Source: Gemmataceae bacterium
GTDB taxonomy: Bacteria; Planctomycetota; Planctomycetia; Gemmatales; Gemmataceae
NCBI GenBank assembly: GCA_947474875.1
Contig: CANJKY010000352.1
Coordinates: forward strand, 1 to 5,219
Direction: 5' to 3'
Length of the DNA stretch: 5,219 bases
In this document: piece by piece, positions 1-4,955 of the stretch
How positions within the stretch are numbered: position 1 is the stretch's first letter
How the letters are laid out: every line of letters begins with the position of its first letter
The notes under the pieces: generated by a model
Told to the model about the DNA's origin: nothing
Seen by the model: only the letters and a program-made list of their open reading frames with translations
Database searches by the model: none
Program-made: the position numbers and the translations under genes

Positions 1-393
1 AACAAGCACGCCGGCAACAACGACCTGCCCATCGCCGGGTTGCTGAAAGACCTAAAGCGGCAGGGGCTGCTGGACAGCACCATCGTCATCTGGGGCGGCG
101 AGTTCGGTCGCCAGCCGACCGCCGAGTACGCCACCGGCAGTGGGCGGGATCACAACAGCTACGCGTTCACCATGTGGCTGGCCGGCGGCGGCATCAAGGG
201 CGGGACGAGCGTGGGCGAGACGGACGAACTCGGGTCGATGCCGGTGGGCGACAAGTTCCACGTCAAGAACCTGCACGCCACCGTGCTCAACCAGATGGGC
301 CTCGACCCGAACAAGCTGAGCTACTTCTACGGCGGCCTGGATCAGAAACTCGTCGGCGTGGAGGGGGCCGACCCGATCAAGGGGATCATCTGA
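1..393 (+). CDS. DUF1501 family protein, C-terminal fragment
   Basis: The reading frame is open from the first base, so the 5' end lies outside the window; 130 C-terminal residues are present. The sequence matches the end of DUF1501 (PF07394), a large planctomycete/Verrucomicrobia family with an alkaline-phosphatase/sulfatase-like fold. Diagnostic pieces are a 'PIAGLLKDLKRQGLLD' helix, the strand plus WGGEFGR (91-111), GRDHN (142-156), FTMWLAGGGIKGG, and HVKNLHATVLNQMGLD followed by a YFYGGLD segment. In this superfamily the Glu of GEFGR and the Asp-His of GRDH sit where metal ligands are expected; that role is inferred from the fold, not shown. DUF1501 genes usually follow a DUF1549/DUF1553 cytochrome-type gene, which would lie upstream of the window. 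The substrate of the family is not established. The family call is firm; the enzymatic role is not. Confidence 0.93.
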   Translation, partial: NKHAGNNDLPIAGLLKDLKRQGLLDSTIVIWGGEFGRQPTAEYATGSGRDHNSYAFTMWLAGGGIKGGTSVGETDELGSMPVGDKFHVKNLHATVLNQMGLDPNKLSYFYGGLDQKLVGVEGADPIKGII

Positions 394-409
394 TTTTCCA
401 GTCGCCAGG

Positions 410-467
410 GGCCGCCTCGATCCGTCACGCTGTGCCGGGCGCACCGGACCGTCGTGCGGAGGCGGCC
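410..467. repeat. 9-bp inverted repeat between convergent genes, possible terminator
   Basis: GGCCGCCTC (410-418) and GAGGCGGCC (459-467) are perfect reverse complements. The 40-nt interval contains smaller nested complementary pairs, CACG/CGTG (426-429/453-456) and GTGC/GCAC (432-435/441-444). It starts 17 bp after the DUF1501 stop and covers the end of the opposing small gene, so it could end transcription from either side. There is no T-tract, so a classical intrinsic terminator is not supported, and GC-rich DNA forms such repeats by chance fairly often. Confidence 0.3.
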
Positions 468-616
468 GGCCCGGTACACCCGTCCGGGTGAAGCTCGTCA
501 GGCAAGACGTGCCGTACCCGCTCGGTGATCCGTTCGGCCACCTCGTGGATCTGATTCAACACCTCGTCACTGAACGGGGCATTTTCAATCGGCGTGGCAG
601 TCAAATTTTCCAACAT
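425..616 (-). CDS. small protein of unknown function, 63 aa
   Basis: I do not recognise a family. The start chosen is the ATG at 616-614, because AAGGAG (629-624) lies 7 nt upstream, an almost ideal Shine-Dalgarno sequence. A start further upstream at 676 would add 20 residues with no such site. The protein begins MLENLTATPIENAPFSDEVL. Residues 16-38 look like one amphipathic helix rich in Glu, Arg and Val/Ile. The tail from about residue 44 is Gly/Ala/Pro/Ser/Arg-rich with a single Cys (C47) and looks disordered. It has no signal peptide or membrane segment. The gene converges on the DUF1501 gene (31 bp between stops) and is divergent from the Hint lipoprotein gene. The tail is encoded across the inverted repeat at 410-467, so its sequence may be little constrained. 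A short regulator, toxin/antitoxin partner or peptide precursor are all possible; none is supported by a motif. Confidence 0.6.
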   Translation of the reverse strand: MLENLTATPIENAPFSDEVLNQIHEVAERITERVRHVLPDELHPDGCTGPAASARRSGAPGTA

Positions 617-623
617 GGTGTCG

Positions 624-643
624 CTCCTTGTCAGGTCAAGGAG
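624..643 (-). promoter_or_regulatory. hairpin that contains the Shine-Dalgarno site of the small gene
   Basis: On the minus strand CTCCTTG (643-637) and CAAGGAG (630-624) form a perfect 7-bp stem with a 6-nt loop. The 3' arm holds the AAGGAG ribosome-binding site of the 63-residue protein, 7 nt from its ATG. If the mRNA begins upstream of this stem, the site would be masked, a layout typical of translational control. The same inverted repeat could instead be a DNA operator in the 152-bp divergent region. The pairing is read directly from the sequence; the function is inference. Confidence 0.45.
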
Positions 644-720
644 GACCGAGCAACCGCCACGCCACGGGGGGTGCAAATCGGTTAAGATCCGGGGATTGCT
701 TTCGCGGGTCGTACAAACTG

Positions 721-753
721 TTCCGACGGGTGCGGCGTCGGAAGTTCACTTCC
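721..753 (+). repeat. two overlapping inverted repeats upstream of the Hint lipoprotein
   Basis: TTCCGAC (721-727) pairs perfectly with GTCGGAA (737-743) across a 9-nt loop. GGAAGT (740-745) and ACTTCC (748-753) are an inverted repeat around a 2-base centre, a 14-bp near-palindrome. The two share bases 740-743, so as RNA they exclude each other; as DNA the second has the 6-2-6 form of a small operator. They lie 15-48 bp before the lipoprotein ATG. They may be a regulatory leader or a repressor site; nothing beyond position and symmetry supports either. Confidence 0.35.
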
Positions 754-768
754 TCACGAGGGTACGCC

Positions 769-1338
769 ATGCGTCGGTCTCACCTGCTCGTCCTGGTCGT
801 CACCGCGTTCGCCGTCGGTTGTTCGGACACGCCGAAGACCACCCCAGCCACCACCCAGCCGACCCGGCCGAGCGTGGACGAGCAGCGGCGGATGGAGCCG
901 TGCCACCCTGGCTGCTTCCCGAGCGGCACGCTGGTGGTCACCCCGACCGGCCTGCGGGAGATTCAGACCGTCGGCAAAGGCGACACGGTCACGCTCATCG
1001 GCGCGGACGGTAAGCCGACGTCCGGGGCGGTGGAGACGGTGTTCGAGACGTGCAACAAGCTGATCGAGGTGCGGACCGACGCCGGCACCCTGACCACCAC
1101 CGAGACGCAGCCGCTGTGCCTAGCCGCCGGCGGGTTCCGCGAGGCCGGCAAGCTGACGGCCGGCGAGAAGATCTGGCGGTGGGACAACGGTGAGCGGAAG
1201 TCGGTGACGGTGAAGGAGGTGTCCGCCCCGGTGCGGGAAGCGGCGGTGTTCAACCTGGTGGTCGGCGACGGCAAGGTGTTCGTAGCGAACGGGTTCCTCG
1301 CCCGCGGCAAACCGCCGGTGACGGGCCACCCGCAGTGA
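769..1338 (+). CDS. lipoprotein with an intein-like Hint domain
   Basis: The protein has 189 residues. The ATG at 769 was chosen because it opens a lipoprotein signal peptide (MRRSHLLVLVVTAFAVGC, lipobox AVGC, lipidated C18) and has GAGGG 6 nt upstream; the frame is open further upstream but carries no such signal. Residues 19-44 are a Thr/Pro-rich linker. From C49 a Hint (hedgehog/intein) fold begins, with the block-A pattern CFPSGTLVVTPTGLREIQTV and then KGDTV (70-74). Block B should read T-x-x-H, but here the segment is TTTETQ (109-114), with Gln114 in the His position. The closing strand VFNLVVGDGKVFVANGFLA (160-178) matches the Hint end, yet the usual His-Asn is missing (LARG). The chain ends about ten residues later with no toxin or ligase domain. 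Self-splicing or cleavage therefore looks lost or altered, and a structural or binding role at the membrane is plausible. It is followed 35 bp later by the nuclease gene and is probably co-transcribed with it. Confidence 0.82.
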   Translation: MRRSHLLVLVVTAFAVGCSDTPKTTPATTQPTRPSVDEQRRMEPCHPGCFPSGTLVVTPTGLREIQTVGKGDTVTLIGADGKPTSGAVETVFETCNKLIEVRTDAGTLTTTETQPLCLAAGGFREAGKLTAGEKIWRWDNGERKSVTVKEVSAPVREAAVFNLVVGDGKVFVANGFLARGKPPVTGHPQ

Positions 1339-1373
1339 CCACCCGACTCGTTTCCTAACTCCCGCAGGACGCC

Positions 1374-2588
1374 ATGCTCACTGGGAAACAGGTGCGGGTG
1401 AGGCACGCCCGCAACCGGCTGGTGCCGATGTACCTCGACCCCACCTCCGACCACTGGGTCGGGGTGGCCGGGCGGCTGCTCCGCGTGTTCCGCGAGTCGG
1501 CCGGCCGCACCCGCGGGGAGCTGGACGAGGCGCTGGCCGACCTGGTGGGCGACGGGCCGACGCAGCTCGTCCACCAGGGGCTGGCGAAGCTGCTCGAAGA
1601 CCGGTGCGAGTTCGAGGTGGCGTCGGACACCCCGCCGGACCAGCTCCGCGAGCACGTGTTCAAGGCGTCGGCCGAAGCGCGGGCAGAGGCGGTGAAGGCG
1701 AAGGTGACGTTCGACCGCGTCGCGGTGCTGGAACAAGTCGCGGCCGAACTCGCCCTCACCCCGCTGCAGGTGGAGGTCGGTCTGTTCGCCGATCTGAAGG
1801 ACGAGCAGCGGATCACCACGTTCGCTGACTGCGCGCCCGAGTTCCTGGTGAACCGCTACAACGTGGCCCTGGCCCAGGCCATCCTGCTCCGCTGCACTGC
1901 GATGGAGGTGCGGGTGTGGGGCGAGACCCCGGCCCGGTTCCGCCAACTGTTCCGCCAGGTGAAGTTCCACCGGCTCATCTGCGCCATCACGTCCGACGGC
2001 GGCACCGGGTACACCCTGCGGCTGGACGGCCCGCTGTCGCTGTTCTCGTCCACCCAGAAGTACGGGCTGCAACTCGCCCTGTTCCTGCCGGCGCTCTTGC
2101 ACTGCCGGGCGTTCGACCTGCGGGCGACGGTGCGGTGGGGGGCGGACCGCAAGGAGAAGCAGTTCACCCTGAGCGGCACCGACGGGCTGCGGTCGCACCT
2201 GCCGGACTTCGGTGTGTACACCCCCCGCGAACTGACCATGTTCGAGGAGAACTTCCGGACCGGGGTGAGCGACTGGCTCATCAGTAACGAGCCGAACCCG
2301 ATCCCGGTGGAGGGCACCACCTGGGTGCCGGACTTCAAGCTGACGCACACGGCGACGGGCAAGGAGGTGTTCGTCGAGCTGATCGGGTTCTGGCGGAAGG
2401 TGGACGTGCTGGCCCAGTACAAGCGGCTGAAGCGGGGGCTGCCGGGCCAGTTCGTGCTGGCCATCTCCGAGGCATACCGGACGGACGAGGACGAGGAGTT
2501 CGCGCTGGGGGAAGGGGTGTACCGGTACAAGCGGACGCCGATCGCCGCCGAGGTGGCGAAGGCGGCGGCAGCGATGGCGGGGGTGTGA
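1374..2588 (+). CDS. DUF790 family, Bax1-like PD-(D/E)XK nuclease
   Basis: The 404-residue protein matches DUF790 (PF05626) along its whole length, the family of archaeal Bax1, an endonuclease that binds the XPB helicase and takes part in unwinding and cutting damaged DNA. Family marks seen are the N-terminus MLTGKQVRVRHARNRLVPMYL, LAKLLEDRCEFE (70-81), NRYNVALAQAILLR (from 160), DGPLSLF (218-224) with QKYGLQLALFLPALL (from about 228), and the C-terminal nuclease core. That core has E291/E292 in MFEENF, then V-P-D320-F, then E335 in VFVELIGFW, giving the PD...E-x-I form of PD-(D/E)XK in which the last Lys is not obvious, as I recall for this family. The ATG at 1374 fits the family start; AGGA (1366-1369) is only 4 nt away, so the ribosome site is modest. 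Bacterial DUF790 genes often adjoin an XPB-type helicase gene; none is visible here. Nuclease activity is inferred from the family. Confidence 0.9.
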   Translation: MLTGKQVRVRHARNRLVPMYLDPTSDHWVGVAGRLLRVFRESAGRTRGELDEALADLVGDGPTQLVHQGLAKLLEDRCEFEVASDTPPDQLREHVFKASAEARAEAVKAKVTFDRVAVLEQVAAELALTPLQVEVGLFADLKDEQRITTFADCAPEFLVNRYNVALAQAILLRCTAMEVRVWGETPARFRQLFRQVKFHRLICAITSDGGTGYTLRLDGPLSLFSSTQKYGLQLALFLPALLHCRAFDLRATVRWGADRKEKQFTLSGTDGLRSHLPDFGVYTPRELTMFEENFRTGVSDWLISNEPNPIPVEGTTWVPDFKLTHTATGKEVFVELIGFWRKVDVLAQYKRLKRGLPGQFVLAISEAYRTDEDEEFALGEGVYRYKRTPIAAEVAKAAAAMAGV

Positions 2589-2595
2589 CCGGTCA
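2586..2595. other. 10-bp palindrome formed by two convergent stop codons
   Basis: TGACCGGTCA is a perfect palindrome. It holds the TGA of the nuclease gene (2586-2588), the 4-bp gap CCGG, and the TGA of the LRR gene on the other strand (2595-2593). Six of the ten bases follow automatically from two convergent TGA stops, so symmetry alone means little. No terminator fits in the gap; transcripts of the two genes must overlap or end inside coding sequence. A 5-bp stem (2608-2612/2618-2622) lies just inside the LRR gene. Confidence 0.5.
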
Positions 2596-3684
2596 GAACT
2601 GCACGTTCGGGAACCGCTCCCGTAACCGGGCGGCGGACCGTCCGCTGAACGTGTTGTTCCCGATGTGCAGAATCAGGTCGCCCCGCAGGTGCGGTGAGGA
2701 GATTAGCAGCTCCACCCCGCGGTCGCCGATGCGGTTCCGATCGAGGCGGAGTTCGCGGAGCATCGGTGGGAGTGGTGTGTCTGCCACCTGTTGCATTGCA
2801 GAGTTGGACAGCGCGTTGCCCCCGAGCCGAAGCAATTCGATGTTCGTGTCGCGGAGTTTGGGCAACAGGAGCGGCAGCGCCTCCTCCGACACGCAGCAGT
2901 TGTGCAGGTTCAATTCGGTCAACCGCCGCAGCCCCGGCCAGCGGACCAGCGCGTGAGCAACGGGTTCGACCACGCCCCACAGCCGGAATGTTTGTAGGTT
3001 CGGCAGGTCCAGGTGACGCTCCAGGAACACACAGGAGGTGGCCACAAGAACCCGACTCGGATCGGCCCCGTCGATTCCGCCGAAGCCGATGCTCAGCCGG
3101 AGCGATTGGGCCGCCCGGACTAGACTCCACTCCGAGAACCGGACCCCCTCGGCGAGCCGCTCCAGCCCGTTCGTCTGGACGAACAGTTCAGACAGGTTCG
3201 GGAGTTCCACATGCGCCGTCAGCGAATCGAGCGAGCCCGGTGCGACGCGGTCGAGCAGCAGGTGGCTCAGTCGCCGCACGAAGCCGAGGCCGAGGGCTAC
3301 GCCGGCGTCCGCCCCGGTGGGGGCGACGCCCGCCCGGGTCAAGCATGGAGCGAAACGGTCTACATCGGCCGCGTGCGTGTACAGTTGGGCCGGCCTGCCC
3401 GTGATGGAGGCGATGAACCCCCGCTCTAGGTTGTGCTGGCGGAACGCGCCGAGGAGCGGCCCGAACCACGCCTCGCGGTGAGCGTGGGCCAGCTCGCTCG
3501 ACCGCTTACGCCACGCACTCTTCAGCTCGCCGTCCGGTTCCCGGGCGATCGCACACGTCAGGCGGAGGTACTCGGCCCGTTCGGGTTGACCATTCTCGTC
3601 CAGCCAGTCGGCGAACACGAGGCGCGGCAGGTCGTCGTCCGGGGCGGCCCGGATGGCGGCGTAGAAAGGCTCGGCGTCGGTCAT
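2593..3684 (-). CDS. TIGR02996 domain leucine-rich-repeat protein
   Basis: The protein has 363 residues. The ATG at 3684 gives the typical TIGR02996 opening: MTDAEPFYAAIRAAPDDD, then PRLVFADWLDENG and AEYLRL (residues 1 to about 45), a module found mostly in planctomycetes at the front of repeat proteins. AGGA (3695-3692) lies 7 nt upstream. An in-frame ATG at 3717 would add 11 residues unlike the family and overlaps a possible -10 box, so it is less likely. The C-terminal third carries irregular ribonuclease-inhibitor-like LRRs: LTELNLHNCCVSEEAL (near 255-270), ELLRLGGNALSNSAM (near 283-297) and LRELRLDRNRIGDRGVELL (309-327). The middle (about 80-230) is divergent and probably holds degenerate repeats. 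There is no signal peptide or membrane segment, so it is likely cytoplasmic. Such proteins are presumed to bind other proteins; the partner is unknown. The gene converges on the nuclease gene and is divergent from the NHL gene. Confidence 0.9.
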   Translation of the reverse strand: MTDAEPFYAAIRAAPDDDLPRLVFADWLDENGQPERAEYLRLTCAIAREPDGELKSAWRKRSSELAHAHREAWFGPLLGAFRQHNLERGFIASITGRPAQLYTHAADVDRFAPCLTRAGVAPTGADAGVALGLGFVRRLSHLLLDRVAPGSLDSLTAHVELPNLSELFVQTNGLERLAEGVRFSEWSLVRAAQSLRLSIGFGGIDGADPSRVLVATSCVFLERHLDLPNLQTFRLWGVVEPVAHALVRWPGLRRLTELNLHNCCVSEEALPLLLPKLRDTNIELLRLGGNALSNSAMQQVADTPLPPMLRELRLDRNRIGDRGVELLISSPHLRGDLILHIGNNTFSGRSAARLRERFPNVQF

Positions 3685-3712
3685 CGTGCGGTCCTGGCTA
3701 TGTTCTTGCTCC

Positions 3713-3741
3713 AGCATACCGCTTGCCCGGCCGGTTGCGAG
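3713..3741 (-). promoter_or_regulatory. weak candidate promoter of the LRR gene
   Basis: On the minus strand TATGCT (3718-3713) matches the -10 consensus at four of six bases. CTCGCA (3741-3736), 17 bp upstream, matches the -35 at only three. Transcription would begin about 20 nt before the ATG at 3684. The -35 half overlaps that of the candidate promoter for the divergent gene. Tentative. Confidence 0.22.
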
Positions 3742-3763
3742 GCGGGGGGCGTTGGCGTACACT
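3735..3763 (+). promoter_or_regulatory. candidate sigma-70-type promoter of the NHL gene
   Basis: TTGCGA (3735-3740) and TACACT (3758-3763) each match four of six consensus bases and are separated by exactly 17 bp, in an intergenic region that is otherwise GC-rich. Transcription would start near 3770, leaving a leader of about 28 nt that includes GGAG (3787-3790), 8 nt before the GTG start. Sigma-factor preferences of planctomycetes are not well enough known to be sure. Confidence 0.42.
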
Positions 3764-3798
3764 GTCGCCCGCGACCTTCCCTCCCCGGAGCCTCTCCC

Positions 3799-4911
3799 GT
3801 GAACCGCCGCCAGTTGTTCAAATCGTCCGTCGCCGCCTCCGTCGCTGCCGCCACCTGCTCCACCGGTCCGATCATCCTCGGGGCCGACGACAAGGCCGGG
3901 TCGAAGAACCCGGTGCTTGGCGTTGAGGGGCACAAGTACGAGGTGACGACGCACGCCTGGGGCGAACTGCCGCCGGACTACGCCTGGCAGACCACGCACA
4001 ACGTCGCCTTCGACTCGGCCGGTAACGCGTACATCACCCACCAGGGGATCGGCAAGCAGATGGACGTGGTGCTGGTGTTCGACCCGAAGGGCAAGTTCGT
4101 GCGGAGCTTCGGCAAGGAGTTCTGGGGCGGCGGGCACGGGGTCGAAATCCGCAAGGAGGGGTCCGACGAGTTCTGCTACCTGAGCAACACGTGGACGAAG
4201 AACGAGCTGAAGGTGATGAAGACCACCCTGAAGGGCGAGGTGGTGTGGAAGATGGGCCGGCCGGAGTGCAAGGAGTACGAGGACACGAAGCGGAACTACA
4301 ACCCGACGAACATCTGCTTCACCGCGGACGGCGGGTTCGTCGTCGGCGACGGGTACGGGTCGGCGTACATGATGCACTACGACAAAGACGCCAAGCTGGT
4401 GAAGACGTTCGGCGGGCCGGGGAACAAGCTGGGCCAACTGGCCACCCCGCACGGGCAGTGGGTGGACGCCCGCAACAAGGACAAGCCGGTACTGGTGGTG
4501 TGCGACCGGGCGAACGCCCGCCTGCACACGTTCGGGCTGGAAGGTAAGGCAATCTCGGCCACCGATCCCGGCAAGGTGGTGCTGTTCCCGGCCCACGCCA
4601 AGACCCGCGGGGACGTTCTGCTGGTGCCCGACCTGCACGCCCGCGTGTCCCTGTTCGGCAAGGACAACAAGCTGATCTGTCACCTCGGGGAAGAGACCCC
4701 GTCGGCGGACAACCTGATGTGGCGGGCGTGGGTGGTCGGGTCGCTGGACGGCAAGAACAACCTCGGCCCGGCGGTGCGGACGCAGCCGAAGGAGTGGCGA
4801 GCGGGCAAGTTCGTCCACCCGCACGACGCCGCGTTCGACCACGACGGGAACATCGTGGTGGTCGAGTGGGTGAGCACCGGCCGGGTGTCGTTCCTGAAGA
4901 AGGTGGGGTGA
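3799..4911 (+). CDS. Tat-exported NHL-repeat beta-propeller protein
   Basis: The protein has 370 residues. The start is the GTG at 3799, with GGAG 8 nt upstream; it places a twin-arginine signal at the very N-terminus (MNRRQLFKSSVAAS, then an Ala-rich stretch, with cleavage probably near A29). The frame stays open far upstream, but only as antisense to the LRR gene. The mature part is built of NHL-like blades: HNVAFDSAGNAYITHQG (67-83), VLVFDPKGKFVRSFG, GGGHGVEI (H113), PTNICFTADGGFVVGDGYGS (169-188), a KTFGGPGNKLGQLATPHG run (H218), VCDRANARLHTF, and HPHDAAFDHDGNIVVVEW (340-357). A His opens several blades, as in peptidyl-hydroxyglycine lyase-type propellers where such residues bind zinc; whether this one is an enzyme is unknown. 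Export of a folded protein by Tat, to the periplasm or cell surface, would fit a metal-containing propeller. It is divergent from the LRR gene and precedes the photolyase-related gene by 44 bp. Confidence 0.88.
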   Translation: MNRRQLFKSSVAASVAAATCSTGPIILGADDKAGSKNPVLGVEGHKYEVTTHAWGELPPDYAWQTTHNVAFDSAGNAYITHQGIGKQMDVVLVFDPKGKFVRSFGKEFWGGGHGVEIRKEGSDEFCYLSNTWTKNELKVMKTTLKGEVVWKMGRPECKEYEDTKRNYNPTNICFTADGGFVVGDGYGSAYMMHYDKDAKLVKTFGGPGNKLGQLATPHGQWVDARNKDKPVLVVCDRANARLHTFGLEGKAISATDPGKVVLFPAHAKTRGDVLLVPDLHARVSLFGKDNKLICHLGEETPSADNLMWRAWVVGSLDGKNNLGPAVRTQPKEWRAGKFVHPHDAAFDHDGNIVVVEWVSTGRVSFLKKVG

Positions 4912-4944
4912 GGCGGGGGTGGGCGGCGGGCCGGCGTCGGCGCC

Positions 4945-4950
4945 TAATCT
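4945..4950 (+). promoter_or_regulatory. possible -10 box for a leaderless photolyase-family transcript
   Basis: TAATCT fits the TANNNT pattern and ends 5 nt before the ATG at 4956, about where a -10 box lies when transcription starts at the start codon itself. There is no recognisable -35. AGGA (4951-4954) is only 1 nt from the ATG, too close to act as a normal ribosome site. A short motif; low certainty. Confidence 0.22.
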
Positions 4951-4955
4951 AGGAC

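Noticed and set aside
477..490. Small GC-rich hairpin CACCC/GGGTG
   Set aside because: It has a 5-bp stem inside coding sequence with no T-tract; such stems are common by chance at this base composition.
488..685. Plus-strand frame of 65 codons
   Set aside because: It is antisense to the 63-residue gene, which has a far better ribosome site on the minus strand.
683..717. Promoter for the Hint lipoprotein (TAAGAT at 683-688 or TACAAA at 712-717)
   Set aside because: Neither has a recognisable -35 at a suitable distance, so I could not place a promoter there.
628..768. Upstream extension of the Hint lipoprotein by 47 codons
   Set aside because: It would place a basic segment before the lipoprotein signal and disable it, and it covers the inverted repeats of the divergent region.
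963..2348. Open frame of 461 codons on the minus strand
   Set aside because: It is antisense to the Hint lipoprotein and the DUF790 gene, both of which have clear families. Its translation is rich in Arg, Gln, His, Val and Pro with no domain, as expected of an antisense frame in GC-rich DNA.
1856..3130. Open frame of 424 codons on the minus strand across the nuclease and LRR gene ends
   Set aside because: It overlaps two well-supported genes in the wrong frame, and its product is Arg/Ser/Pro-rich low complexity without any family resemblance.
3727..3734. Palindrome CCGGCCGG in the divergent region
   Set aside because: It is a simple G/C run that occurs often in DNA of this composition and has no extension or partner.
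3433..3798. Upstream extension of the NHL gene frame by 122 codons
   Set aside because: This part is antisense to the LRR gene and would bury the twin-arginine signal inside the protein. The GTG at 3799 with GGAG 8 nt upstream is the better start.
3685..4842. Upstream extension of the LRR gene frame on the minus strand
   Set aside because: The extra 386 codons are antisense to the NHL gene and have no domain; TIGR02996 proteins begin directly with the MTD-type opening found at 3684.
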